From Anaerolineales bacterium (GTDB lineage: Bacteria; Chloroflexota; Anaerolineae; Anaerolineales; Villigracilaceae): a stretch of 64,000 nucleotides of DNA. Shown piece by piece: positions 16,324 through 24,906 of this stretch. The stretch spans positions 535,298 through 599,297 of the forward strand of contig JAIXKJ010000008.1 of assembly GCA_026928255.1 (NCBI GenBank), given 5' to 3'. A program made the position numbers and the translations under genes. The number at the start of each line of letters is the position of its first letter. Positions within the stretch are counted from its first letter, which is position 1. The notes beneath the pieces are model-generated. The model worked only from the letters and a program-made list of their open reading frames with translations. It was not told where the DNA came from and did no database searches.

Positions 16324-17601
16324 TTATTGATTCAAGAAATAAAAAAGTATCTTCTCCATTTCAGGCGTAATTTGCGCTTGTTCTTCATCATCTACTAATT
16401 TTTGGAGTAAGGCTTGTTTAGATGCCATACTTCCCTGAAATTGATTAACAGGATGTCGATACCAAAATATATTACCAATATCGCTTTGCTTTTCTATTGT
16501 AGAACTGAAAAATGAAGGAATGCGGTGAATCCCTGAATTATATTCTGTAAAGAACCAAAGATCTTCAGGATAAGCTCCATGTAGAATACCAATTGTTCCA
16601 TCAGGATTTTTGACTGCAAATCCTACCATTCCAAACTTGCGCCCAGCATATTTTGAGCCAAATATTTTACCGTCTAAAATCCCCGCTGATAGTAATTGAT
16701 CAGGCTCGCCTCCATCGGTAACGTTGAATATCGGTTCAATATAATTTCCATCATAATTGGCTTCTTTCGGAAACGGTCTTGCAGTCCACCCATAATTCTT
16801 TGACTTCTCAGGGATGACGAACTTCCCGCTTTGTAGCGCCTCTTTTTCGGCGGCGATCAACTGCGCCATAAAGCCTTCAAAGTCATCGCCGACCTCGTAC
16901 TCGATATATTTCCCGTCCTTGCGCTCTTCGTTTGAGATGGGCATAAAGACCATCCCCGCCTGCTCAGGCGACAGCCAAGCGTCGGCGTTGGGGTCGTAGA
17001 CGGTTTGCGCGTCGCCGCTTGCGTCGCGGAAGACCTGCCAGCCTTGCGCCACGCTTTCGGGCGGGACGCTCCACTGGTAGTTGACGCGGACTTTGCTCGT
17101 CAGTACCTCGTCGCCGACGACCAGCGCCGCAGGGATTTGGTCTGCGGGGATTTGCGCGACTTGGTCGAGACTCTCGCAGCGCTTGACCCACGCTCCGTTT
17201 TCAAGGTCGTAGTAAGCGTTGACTTCATTTCCATTTTCATCCGCGCCTGAATATTGGACGAGCGTCCCCCAACCTGCCTCGACGATGACGGGTTCGCTCC
17301 ACTCGACTTCTGCGCTTTGCAGGTCGGCGGGCATTTCGTCAGCGGATGGCGCTTGGGCGATTTTTTGCGCCTCGTCCATTGAGTCCAATTCCGCGCGAGA
17401 GAATGAAGGCAGAGGAGTCTCCGTCGGCGTGGGGGAAGATTCCCCTCTCCTTGTGGGACTTGTGTCCGTAAGGGTAGAGGGGTTAGGGGTGAGGGTCAGC
17501 GCGGGGGTAGATTTCTCCTGCGTCGAAATGACAGGCGTCTGCGTCGGCGCGGCGCAGGCGGCGAGGACGAAAATGACAAGGACGGGGAAGAGTCGTTTCA
17601 T
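16324..17601 (-). CDS. Large lipoprotein of unknown function
   Basis: A 425-residue exported lipoprotein: signal MKRLFPVLVIFVLAAC with lipobox LAAC, then a Thr/Pro/Ser-rich linker to about residue 65. A soluble domain follows with two related blocks (VEWSEPVIVEAGWGTLVQYS and VNYQWSVPPESVAQGW) that may be a repeat. The C-terminal half (AGRKFGMVGFAVKNPDGTIG) resembles no family I know. The linker contains a palindromic element in frame. The C-terminal third is more AT-rich than the N-terminal part, suggesting a mosaic. The 5' end of this gene is partly duplicated just upstream. Confidence 0.8.
   Translation of the reverse strand: MKRLFPVLVIFVLAACAAPTQTPVISTQEKSTPALTLTPNPSTLTDTSPTRRGESSPTPTETPLPSFSRAELDSMDEAQKIAQAPSADEMPADLQSAEVEWSEPVIVEAGWGTLVQYSGADENGNEVNAYYDLENGAWVKRCESLDQVAQIPADQIPAALVVGDEVLTSKVRVNYQWSVPPESVAQGWQVFRDASGDAQTVYDPNADAWLSPEQAGMVFMPISNEERKDGKYIEYEVGDDFEGFMAQLIAAEKEALQSGKFVIPEKSKNYGWTARPFPKEANYDGNYIEPIFNVTDGGEPDQLLSAGILDGKIFGSKYAGRKFGMVGFAVKNPDGTIGILHGAYPEDLWFFTEYNSGIHRIPSFFSSTIEKQSDIGNIFWYRHPVNQFQGSMASKQALLQKLVDDEEQAQITPEMEKILFYFLNQ
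17440..17496. repeat. Palindromic element inside lipoprotein linker
   Basis: CCCCTCTCCTT (17442-17452) pairs with AAGGGTAGAGGGG (17470-17482) and is followed by GGGGTGAGGG. The same sequence style is found at 42861-42943. It is translated in frame within a Thr/Pro-rich linker. Confidence 0.6.
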
Positions 17602-17773
17602 GGCAGCCTCCGCGTTGATTATATGGCAAAATCATCCCGAAGGGCTAACCGTCGGCGCGGCGCATACCACTTCGTGGCACATGTGCGGCGAGGACGAATA
17701 TGACAAGGATAGGAAAAATGCGTTTCATGGCAGAGCCTCCGCATGAATTATATGGCGAAAGCGTCCCGAAGGT
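17543..17773. repeat. Degenerate tandem duplication of the lipoprotein 5' end
   Basis: 17543-17643 and 17651-17773 share GTCGGCGCGGCGCA, GCGAGGACGAA, CGTTTCATGGCAG, CCTCCGC and ATTATATGGC in the same order. The upstream copy would encode a second signal peptide (MKRIFPILVIFVLAA) that loses the lipobox Cys after a 20-base insertion. Confidence 0.75.
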
Positions 17774-17795
17774 TCAAAAACCTTCGGGACGCTTT
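17758..17795. terminator. 17-bp-stem hairpin (repeat copy 2)
   Basis: Same arms as 15977-16013 (AAAGCGTCCCGAAGGTT and its complement) with a 4-base loop. No gene stops immediately before it on either strand, so it may be repeat-borne rather than a working terminator. Confidence 0.65.
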
Positions 17796-17888
17796 GCAAG
17801 GATTCAGACTCTCCCTGCCCATGCCCCCTTTTTCCTATATTCAAATTCCGTCAATCTCATGTATAGTTAACGCACGGAGGCGCTTGCT

Positions 17889-18356
17889 ATGAAACAAGAT
17901 AAATTTCTGCTCGGCATTCTAATCGGCATCGGCGCGTTGATCGTCTTGGCGCTGACGCTCTTCTTCTTGCGGCAAAGTCCGCAAGAGTATTTGCCCGAAG
18001 ACGACCCCGCGGGCGTGGTTCACAATTACGCGCTGGCGGCCATCAATAAAGATTACCAAAAAGCCTACGGCTATCTCGCGGACTTGGAAAATAAACCGAC
18101 CTACGAAGATTTTCGCAAGTCCTTTTTGACGAATATGATCACGCCCGATAACGTCAGTTTGGACGTTGGCGAGACGACGATTACGGGAGCCAACGAAGCC
18201 ATCGTCAGCCTGACGACCTACTATTCCTACGGCGACCCGTTTTCTTCGCGCATCGGCAGTTCCGACAACGCGATTTTAGTCAAACAAAACGGCGCGTGGA
18301 AGTTGACCTCCATGCCTTATCAATTGTGGGATTGGAATTGGTATCAAAGCCAATAA
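17889..18356 (+). CDS. Membrane-anchored DUF4878/NTF2-like protein
   Basis: A 155-residue protein with one N-terminal membrane helix (FLLGILIGIGALIVLALTLFF) and an exported domain starting PAGVVHNYALAAINKDYQKAYGYLADL. That pattern is characteristic of DUF4878-like, NTF2-fold lumazine-binding-type domains. It lacks a lipobox. GGAGG precedes ATG 17889, and TATAGT near 17861 may be the -10. It is followed after 21 bases by the DUF5671 protein, probably in one transcript. The ligand is unknown. Confidence 0.75.
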   Translation: MKQDKFLLGILIGIGALIVLALTLFFLRQSPQEYLPEDDPAGVVHNYALAAINKDYQKAYGYLADLENKPTYEDFRKSFLTNMITPDNVSLDVGETTITGANEAIVSLTTYYSYGDPFSSRIGSSDNAILVKQNGAWKLTSMPYQLWDWNWYQSQ

Positions 18357-18377
18357 CGCAACGACAGGAGACCACTG

Positions 18378-20297
18378 ATGAAAACCGTCCGCCGTTTATA
18401 TTTTTACGCCGTCGCCGCCATTAGCGCGGAAGTTGTGCTGTGGGGCGTCGTCAACTTGTTGCGCTCTATCTTCGGTTCGCGCAGGTTCGTCAGCGGAGTC
18501 GGCGCGGGCGACCTCGCCGCCGCGTTGGCGCTGATTTTAGTCGGCATCCCCATCTTTGCCGTGCATTGGCTTTGGGCGCAGAAAACGTCGTCGCGGGAAG
18601 AAGAAGAGCGCTCGGCGGGAGTCCGCGCCGTGTTCTTGTACGGAATTCTGCTGGGGACGTTAATTCCCGTCGTACAAAATCTGCTGGCGTTGATCAACCG
18701 CCTCTTCCTGAATGTCGCGCATTTGCCGACAACTCGCGCGCTGTTCGGCGGAAATCAATCCTGGGCGGATAACCTCATCGCCGTCGTCGTCAACCTGCTC
18801 ATCGCCGCCTATTTCTGGAACGCCCTGCGCGCCGATTGGGCGCAGATTGCCGAGCGCGAAAGTTTTATCGAAGCGCGGCGTTTGTACCGCTTCGGCTGGC
18901 TGCTCTGCGGTTTGTGGATGACGCTCTACGGGGCGCAACAAGCCCTCTCTTATGCGTTCGCCTTTCAGACGACCACGCTCGGCGGAGCGGGGAACGCAAC
19001 CGCCATTAACGCGCTGGTCTTCCTTTTAGTCGGGACGCCGATTTGGGCGTACACCTGGAGCGTCTTACAAAATGCGCTCGGCGACTCTGACGAAAAAGAA
19101 TCCTACTTGCGCTTGGGGGCGCTCTACTTGCTCGCGTTGGGCGGCGTGATTGTTTTCCTCAGCGCCAGCGGAACGCTGCTTTATCAAATTTTGAATCAAA
19201 CGCTGGGCGACAGAAAGTCTGCAAGCGATTTCCTTCGCGGTTTAGGCGGCTCGCTTTCAATGGCGATTCCCTTCGGGACGCTCTGGGCGTATTACGGCAA
19301 ACATCTCAATTTGCAATTCGCCTTCGACGAAAACCTGCCGCGCCGCGCGGGCAAACGGCGTTTGTATATTTACGTCCTTTCGCTCTTGGGGCTTTCCGCC
19401 ACAATTTCGGGGACGTTGAGTCTCTTCGCAGCGCTGATTGATTTTATATTTGAGCGCTACCCTTTGAGCGGCAATCTTGGCGCAATGCTCGCTACCCCGC
19501 TGTCGCTTTTGGTCATCGGCTTGCCAGTCTGGTTGACAAATTGGAACGCGGCGCAGATTCAAGCCCGCGCCGACGACGAAGTGGGCGACCACGCCCGCCG
19601 CTCGCTGATTCGCAAAATCTACCTGTACTTCGTTTTGTTCGCGGCGGTCATCGGCGTGATGGCTTCGGCGGGGACGTTAATCTTCACGCTGGTCAACGCC
19701 GCGCTGGGCGGAAGCGCATCTTCCATTTTGAAATCCGTGTTGATTGAATTGACCGCGCTGGTCGTCTTCGCCGTAGCGCTGGGTTATCACCTGCTGGCTT
19801 TGCGCGCCGACGGCTCGGCCCGCGCCGACACGCTCGCCGAAAAACAATCGGCATATCGCGCGGCGATATTAGACGCGGACGGAAAATTTGGCGAGGCGCT
19901 GAAAGCGGCTTTCGCCAAACGCGCCCCAAACATCGCGCCGACGGTTGTCAACGTCAACGCCGATTTCCCCGCCGACTTGCAAGCCGACGCGGTCATCTTG
20001 CCCGGCTCGTTGGCGGTCAACACGCCCGAAAACGTCGAAGCGTGGCTGCGCTCGTTTAGCGGAAAAAAACTAATCGTCAGCGACGAAGCGGCGGGCGTGT
20101 TCTGGCTCGACGACTTCGAGCGCGCGGCGGATTTGTCGAAGGCGCTGGCGGAAGGTCAAAACCTGCGCCCGCAATCTTCCAAACGCATGAACTCGCTGTG
20201 GACTTACGTCGTTTACGTCGCCGCGGCGTTGTTCGCTTGTCAATTTTTAGCCGTATTAATCGGGTTGGGCGTAACGCTATTGTCGGGCGGTTTCTAG
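18378..20297 (+). CDS. Multi-repeat DUF5671 membrane protein
   Basis: A 639-residue polytopic membrane protein made of four DUF5671-like repeats of about 130-150 residues. Each opens with a phrase like RRLYFYAVAAISAEV, RRLYRFGWLLCGLW, RRLYIYVLSLLGLSA or IRKIYLYFVLFAAV, and each carries 3-4 helices. After residue ~500 a soluble domain (AYRAAILDADGKFGEALKAA through KKLIVSDEAAGVFWLDD) precedes a final helix. The function is unknown; it may be a scaffold or sensor in the membrane. It follows the DUF4878-like gene and precedes dnaN. Confidence 0.82.
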   Translation: MKTVRRLYFYAVAAISAEVVLWGVVNLLRSIFGSRRFVSGVGAGDLAAALALILVGIPIFAVHWLWAQKTSSREEEERSAGVRAVFLYGILLGTLIPVVQNLLALINRLFLNVAHLPTTRALFGGNQSWADNLIAVVVNLLIAAYFWNALRADWAQIAERESFIEARRLYRFGWLLCGLWMTLYGAQQALSYAFAFQTTTLGGAGNATAINALVFLLVGTPIWAYTWSVLQNALGDSDEKESYLRLGALYLLALGGVIVFLSASGTLLYQILNQTLGDRKSASDFLRGLGGSLSMAIPFGTLWAYYGKHLNLQFAFDENLPRRAGKRRLYIYVLSLLGLSATISGTLSLFAALIDFIFERYPLSGNLGAMLATPLSLLVIGLPVWLTNWNAAQIQARADDEVGDHARRSLIRKIYLYFVLFAAVIGVMASAGTLIFTLVNAALGGSASSILKSVLIELTALVVFAVALGYHLLALRADGSARADTLAEKQSAYRAAILDADGKFGEALKAAFAKRAPNIAPTVVNVNADFPADLQADAVILPGSLAVNTPENVEAWLRSFSGKKLIVSDEAAGVFWLDDFERAADLSKALAEGQNLRPQSSKRMNSLWTYVVYVAAALFACQFLAVLIGLGVTLLSGGF

Positions 20298-20339
20298 GTT
20301 AATGATATACTTTCAAAAAAATTATTAAGCGAGGCGCAG

Positions 20340-21473
20340 ATGAAAGTAACCGTCCTTCAAGAAAATTTGGCTCGCGGACTTAGCGTGGTTGCGCGCGCGG
20401 TTTCTTCGCGCAGCACCCTGCCCGTTTTATCGAACATTTTGATCGCCACCGACGAGGGGCGTTTGCGGCTTTCCGCCACCAATTTGGAATTGGGCATCAC
20501 CTGCTGGATCGCGGCGCGCATCGAAGAGGAAGGCTCGACCACCGTGCCTTCGCGCACCTTTTCGGATTTGGTCAACACCTTGCCGAGCGATCAAGTCGAG
20601 TTGACGTTGGACGCGAAGACGCAGAGTTTGCACGTCAAATGCGGCGCGTCGAACAACGACATCAAATGCATTGACGCGCAGGAATTTCCGCCCATGCCCG
20701 CGCCCGAAATGAAAGACGCCGTTCAACTGAACGTGGCGGATTTCAAAGAGATGATTCAACAAGTCGCCTTCGCCGCTTCCTCCGACGAAGCCCGCCCGGT
20801 GTTGATGGGCGTTCTGATGAACGCCGAAAAAGACAAACTGACTCTGGCGGCGGCGGACGGTTTTCGTTTGTCGGTTCGCAAGGGACAACTTTCGCAGGCG
20901 GTGAAAGAGGCGATTAACATCATCATCCCTTCGCGGGCGTTAAGCGAATTGGCGCGAGTCGCCCACGACGGCGAAGAGCCGATTTATATGGTCGTCCCCA
21001 AACAGCGCGGACAAGTCCTCTTCCGCGTCAAAGACGTGGAAGTCGTCTCGCAGTTGATTGACGGCGCGTTTCCCGATTATCAGCAAATCATTCCGCGCAG
21101 TTACAAATCGCGCACGCTGGTTTCGACGGCGGCAATGCTCAAAGCCTGCAAGCAAGCCGAAATTTTCGCCCGCGAAGGCTCGAACGTGGCGCGTTTGGAC
21201 ATCAAAGAATCCAAAGGCGAGATGCAGCCGAGCGAAGTAGAAATTTCCGCGACGTCGGAAGAGACCGGCAAAAACGAAACCATCGTCGAGGCGACGGTGG
21301 ACGGCGGCGGCGTGCTGATCGCCTTCAACGTCAAATTTTTGCGCGAGGCGCTGGAAGCCGTCAAAACGCCGAACGTGGCGCTGGAAACGACGGCGCAAAA
21401 CGCGCCGGGCGTCATCCGCCCGGTCGGCGACGAGGACTTTTTGCAAGTCATCATGCCCATGCATTTGGGGTAG
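20340..21473 (+). CDS. dnaN: DNA polymerase III beta subunit (sliding clamp)
   Basis: Forms the ring that tethers polymerase III to DNA. The 377-residue, three-domain sequence has the typical start MKVTVLQENLARGLSVVARAVSSRSTLPVLSNI, here cited as adjacent blocks, and ends IMPMHLG, matching the C-terminal clamp consensus (usually IMPMRL). GCGAGGCGCAG precedes ATG. dnaN usually lies near the replication origin; dnaA is not in this window, but two parS-like sites lie about 3.4 and 4.1 kb downstream. A strong terminator follows. Confidence 0.95.
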   Translation: MKVTVLQENLARGLSVVARAVSSRSTLPVLSNILIATDEGRLRLSATNLELGITCWIAARIEEEGSTTVPSRTFSDLVNTLPSDQVELTLDAKTQSLHVKCGASNNDIKCIDAQEFPPMPAPEMKDAVQLNVADFKEMIQQVAFAASSDEARPVLMGVLMNAEKDKLTLAAADGFRLSVRKGQLSQAVKEAINIIIPSRALSELARVAHDGEEPIYMVVPKQRGQVLFRVKDVEVVSQLIDGAFPDYQQIIPRSYKSRTLVSTAAMLKACKQAEIFAREGSNVARLDIKESKGEMQPSEVEISATSEETGKNETIVEATVDGGGVLIAFNVKFLREALEAVKTPNVALETTAQNAPGVIRPVGDEDFLQVIMPMHLG

Positions 21474-21490
21474 CAACGCGCATGTCATGC

Positions 21491-21525
21491 AAAATCCGTC
21501 AGAGTTGACTCTGGCGGATTTTTTG
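21491..21525 (+). terminator. dnaN terminator
   Basis: AAAATCCG(T)CAGAGT pairs with ACTCTG(G)CGGATTTT, then a T run. Confidence 0.88.
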
Positions 21526-21551
21526 TTATAAAATCGGACAAAGGAAAAATT

Positions 21552-23897
21552 ATGACTCTCCCCAGCGCTTCGATGGACAACGTATTGCGGATTCTGATTG
21601 CGTTGAGTCAGTATCCCATTCTCAGCGGACGCATTCGTCATCAAATGCGGAAGACGCTCTACTCGCGCGGCATCGTCCCCAAAGAGGCGTTCAACGCGGA
21701 AGTGAAGCGCAAAGCCGTCGAATCGCAAACGCTGGAAGGGCTGAAAAACCCGCTGGCGGACGAGTCGAACGAAATTTGGCAGTTGCGCCTTTCGCGCGTC
21801 AAAGATTCGCTGACCGATTTTTACTTCGCCTACAACCTGCCCTACTCCGAATTTGAAAACGTCGTCCGCGCCGTGCTGGCGGAACGAGGCCATCTTGACG
21901 CGGACTTCGTTTGGATCAACCCCGAACTCGCGCCGCAAGAAGTTCTCTTCGAGCAAGCGGAGATGATCGAATCCATGCCCGAAGCGGACCGAAAAAAATA
22001 CACGGCGCGATTGCAAGCCGTCATCGCCGTGTTGATTCGCACGATGATCAGCGATCAATTGAAGTACATCAAAATCGCGCGTCAATGGCTGACGGTGAAA
22101 GACCTGCGCGAAGTCAGCCGACGCAAAATCGGCGGCGGAAAAATCGGCGGAAAAGCGGCGGGCATGTTGCTCGCCATGTGCGTCCTGCGCGAGACCGCGC
22201 CGCAAGAAATCCGCGAGCGTTTTCGTTTGCCCGTCTCCTATTATCTCGGCTCGGACGTGTACTATAACTTTATGGCGCTGAACGAACTCAGCGGCTGGAA
22301 CGGGCAGAAATATAAAACTGAAGAACAAATGCGCGCGGACTTTCCGCAGTTGTGCGAAGATTTTGAAAAAGGACAATTCGCGCCCGAAGTCATCGAAAGC
22401 CTCAGCCGCGTTTTGGAAGAAGTCGGCGAACGCCCGCTGATCGTGCGCTCGTCCAGTTTGCTCGAAGACAACTTCGGCGCGTCCTTCGCCGGGAAATACG
22501 AAAGCATTTTTCTGCCCAATCAAGGCGCGTTAGACGAGCGCCTCGCTGCGTTGACGCAAGCCATCGCCAAAGTGTACGCCAGCGTGATGAACCCCGACGC
22601 GCTCATTTATCGCCACACCCGCGACCTCGCCGATTACGACGAGCGCATCGGCATTTTGATTCAAATTGTCGAAGGCGAAAAAGTCGGCAGATATTATTTT
22701 CCGCACGGCGCGGGCGTCGCCTTCAGCCGCAACCTCTTCCGCTGGTCGCCGCAAATCAAACGCGACGAAGGCTTTTTGCGACTCGTCTGCGGGCTCGGCA
22801 CGCGCGCGGTGGATATGGTCGCCGACGATTACCCGCGCTTGGTGGCGCTCAGTCATCCGCGTTTGCACTCGTCGTCCGACATCCGCGCCATTCAGCGCTA
22901 TTCGCAACACAACCTCGACGCGATTGACTTGCAAGCCAACGCCTTCGTTACCGTGTCGGCGCGCGAAGCGCTTCAAGCGGATTTTGCCCCGCTGCGTTTC
23001 ATCGCTCAAATTGAAAAAGACGGATACCTCGCGCCGATTCGCTCGCGCCTCGACTCCGCCGAAAATTTGACCGTTACCTTCGACGGCTTGCTCTCGCGGA
23101 CGCCTTTCGCCGAGTCCATGCGCGTCGCGTTGAATCTGCTCGAAAAGCATTACGGCTCGCCAGTGGACACCGAATTTACGGTGGAAATCGTCAACGCCGA
23201 TTCTCAGCCCGACGTGCAAATCGTCATCTTGCAATGTCGTCCGCAAAGCCGCATCCGCGAAGCGGACGAAGTTTCAATTCCCAAAGATTTGGCGAAGCAA
23301 GACTTAATTTTTTCGTCGCAGACGATGGTGCCGCTCGGCGCGGTGGAAAATATCGAATACGTTTTATTCGTTCCGTCCAAAGGATATTTTTCTCTCGAAT
23401 CCGAATCTGAACGCGCTCAATTAGAACGCGCTATCGGTCAACTCAACGCCGCGCTGAAAGGCAAAACTTTTATCGCCGTCGGCCCGGGTCGTTGGGGAAC
23501 GTCCTCGCCCGATTTGGGCGTGCGCGTCGCCTACGGCGATATTTACAACTCGCGCGCGTTGGTCGAATTGGCGGGCGAAGAAATCGGCGCTTCGCCCGAA
23601 CCGTCCTTCGGCACGCATTTTTTTCAAGATTTGATGGAAGCCAATATTTACCCGCTCGGCGTTTTTCTCGACGAGCCGCAAACGGTTTTCAACCGCGCCT
23701 TTTTCTACGACACGCCCAACCGCCTCTCCGAATTTTTCACGGTAGAAAACCCGCGAGTCGCCGCCGCGTTGAAATTAATCGCCGTCGCAGACTATCGCGC
23801 CGACGCCCGCATGAATTTGATCATGGACGGGAACAAGAGTCAGGCGGCGGCGTTCCTTGTGGAAGAGGACGCAGAGAAAATAAAAGACGAAGACTAA
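21552..23897 (+). CDS. PEP/pyruvate-binding (PPDK N-domain-like) protein
   Basis: A 781-residue protein whose middle (about 190-570) is the ATP-grasp PEP/pyruvate-binding domain of PEP synthase/PPDK enzymes: IGGKAAGMLLA, RPLIVRSSSLLEDNFGASFAGKYES and FTVEIVN...VILQCRPQS. It lacks the phosphohistidine swivel domain and the C-terminal TIM barrel. Instead it has an N-terminal helical region and a C-terminal domain with VGPGRWGTSSPDLGVRVAYG. It therefore cannot run the full PEP synthase reaction; it may phosphorylate another protein or RNA-related substrate. AAAGGAAAAATTATG gives the start. Confidence 0.85.
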   Translation: MTLPSASMDNVLRILIALSQYPILSGRIRHQMRKTLYSRGIVPKEAFNAEVKRKAVESQTLEGLKNPLADESNEIWQLRLSRVKDSLTDFYFAYNLPYSEFENVVRAVLAERGHLDADFVWINPELAPQEVLFEQAEMIESMPEADRKKYTARLQAVIAVLIRTMISDQLKYIKIARQWLTVKDLREVSRRKIGGGKIGGKAAGMLLAMCVLRETAPQEIRERFRLPVSYYLGSDVYYNFMALNELSGWNGQKYKTEEQMRADFPQLCEDFEKGQFAPEVIESLSRVLEEVGERPLIVRSSSLLEDNFGASFAGKYESIFLPNQGALDERLAALTQAIAKVYASVMNPDALIYRHTRDLADYDERIGILIQIVEGEKVGRYYFPHGAGVAFSRNLFRWSPQIKRDEGFLRLVCGLGTRAVDMVADDYPRLVALSHPRLHSSSDIRAIQRYSQHNLDAIDLQANAFVTVSAREALQADFAPLRFIAQIEKDGYLAPIRSRLDSAENLTVTFDGLLSRTPFAESMRVALNLLEKHYGSPVDTEFTVEIVNADSQPDVQIVILQCRPQSRIREADEVSIPKDLAKQDLIFSSQTMVPLGAVENIEYVLFVPSKGYFSLESESERAQLERAIGQLNAALKGKTFIAVGPGRWGTSSPDLGVRVAYGDIYNSRALVELAGEEIGASPEPSFGTHFFQDLMEANIYPLGVFLDEPQTVFNRAFFYDTPNRLSEFFTVENPRVAAALKLIAVADYRADARMNLIMDGNKSQAAAFLVEEDAEKIKDED

Positions 23898-23902
23898 AAA
23901 CA

Positions 23903-23932
23903 AAATGGGCGACTTGACATCGCCCATTTTTT
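23903..23932 (+). terminator. Rho-independent terminator
   Basis: AATGGGCGA pairs with TCGCCCATT across a 6-7 base loop and is followed by TTTT, just after the PEP/pyruvate-binding gene. Confidence 0.88.
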
Positions 23933-23973
23933 ACGCCTTGCGACAAGAACAGATGTTCTAATTTGCATTCGCC

Positions 23974-24762
23974 TCAAACTGGACTTATCGCTTGACCTTC
24001 CCCGTCAAGTTGATTCTCCGCCGAAGAAAAAAGTTCGTGCAGCCAAATCACAATTCCAACGCTGGCGATGGCGAACAACCCGATAAAGGATTCGAGAATC
24101 AGCGCATTCACTTTTTGCGCGAAATACACGGCGACCGCGTCCAACGCCGTGTGCCATAAAACCGCCAGCCAATACCAATAGGCTTTCTTGCTGACCAAGC
24201 CGTACAAGACCATCGTCGAAAGCGCGAGATGCGCGCAAATGGCGAAAACGCGCTCGGCCAATCCCAACAGCGTGTGATACCACGGCACAGACCAATACAT
24301 TGCGATTTGTTGTTTCGCCAATTCCAACTGTTCAGGCGGAACGCTCGCTAAAGCGGACGAATCCATCGAACGATACGCCAACATTCCGATAAAAGTCGCG
24401 GCGCTGATAACGCCGAGCAGAATCGCTTCCGTCCCGCCGTGTCCCAAACCGACGAAGAATCCTTCCTTCCACGAGCGGCTGTTTTTGAGAATGAACTTGA
24501 ACAAAACGTAACGCGCCGTCTCTTCAAAGAGTCCGGCGAGGAGACCCAGAATCAAGGCGGTGGCGACCAGCCCCAACGATTGAAGCGTCGCGTTGAGCGC
24601 CATCACCAGCGGAATGTGCGGAATCTGCGAGGCGATGAACGTCAGTCCGCCCGCTAAAAACAACTTCCACGAGAGGTTGAATTTGCGCGAGAAATACCAG
24701 CCCGCCAAAAGCGGAAGCAGAATCATCCCCAAAAAACTGATTGGATAAAAAACAGTAAGCAT
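23974..24762 (-). CDS. YhfC-family putative intramembrane glutamic protease
   Basis: A 262-residue protein with about seven membrane helices. The motif EETARY, with paired glutamates in a helix, then GLGHGGTEA and WHTALDA, match YhfC/CPBP-like membrane endopeptidases that cut within the bilayer. The substrate is unknown. The start ATG 24762 has weak upstream signals; a heptamer-repeat array and a parS-like site lie directly upstream. It is convergent with the PEP/pyruvate-binding gene, separated by that gene's terminator. Confidence 0.82.
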   Translation of the reverse strand: MLTVFYPISFLGMILLPLLAGWYFSRKFNLSWKLFLAGGLTFIASQIPHIPLVMALNATLQSLGLVATALILGLLAGLFEETARYVLFKFILKNSRSWKEGFFVGLGHGGTEAILLGVISAATFIGMLAYRSMDSSALASVPPEQLELAKQQIAMYWSVPWYHTLLGLAERVFAICAHLALSTMVLYGLVSKKAYWYWLAVLWHTALDAVAVYFAQKVNALILESFIGLFAIASVGIVIWLHELFSSAENQLDGEGQAISPV

Positions 24763-24784
24763 GACGACCTTTCTTTTATGGCTG

Positions 24785-24889
24785 ATGGTTTAAGGTTACA
24801 GGTTGAAAGTTTAAGGTTGAAGGTTGTAACTTTCAACTTGCAACCTGTAACCTACAACCCGTAACCTATAACCTGTAACCTGCAATCCA
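24785..24889. repeat. Inverted heptamer-repeat array 1
   Basis: A strict 7-base period: units like GGTTTAA, GGTTACA, GGTTGAA to about 24829, then the complementary units CAACTTG, CAACCTG, TAACCTA, TAACCTG to 24889. The two halves could fold into a long hairpin. Confidence 0.85.
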
Positions 24890-24890
24890 A

Positions 24891-24906
24891 TGTTCCACGT
24901 GAAACT
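24891..24906. promoter_or_regulatory. parS-like site 1
   Basis: TGTTCCACGTGAAACT matches the ParB-binding consensus TGTTNCACGTGAAACA at every fixed position except the last base. Confidence 0.7.

Noticed and set aside
20940..22523. 527-codon open frame on the minus strand
   Set aside because: Covers dnaN and the PEP/pyruvate-binding gene in antisense; the translation is His/Arg/Phe-rich with no domain.
24785..24889. CRISPR array
   Set aside because: The period is 7 bases with no spacers; repeats face both directions.
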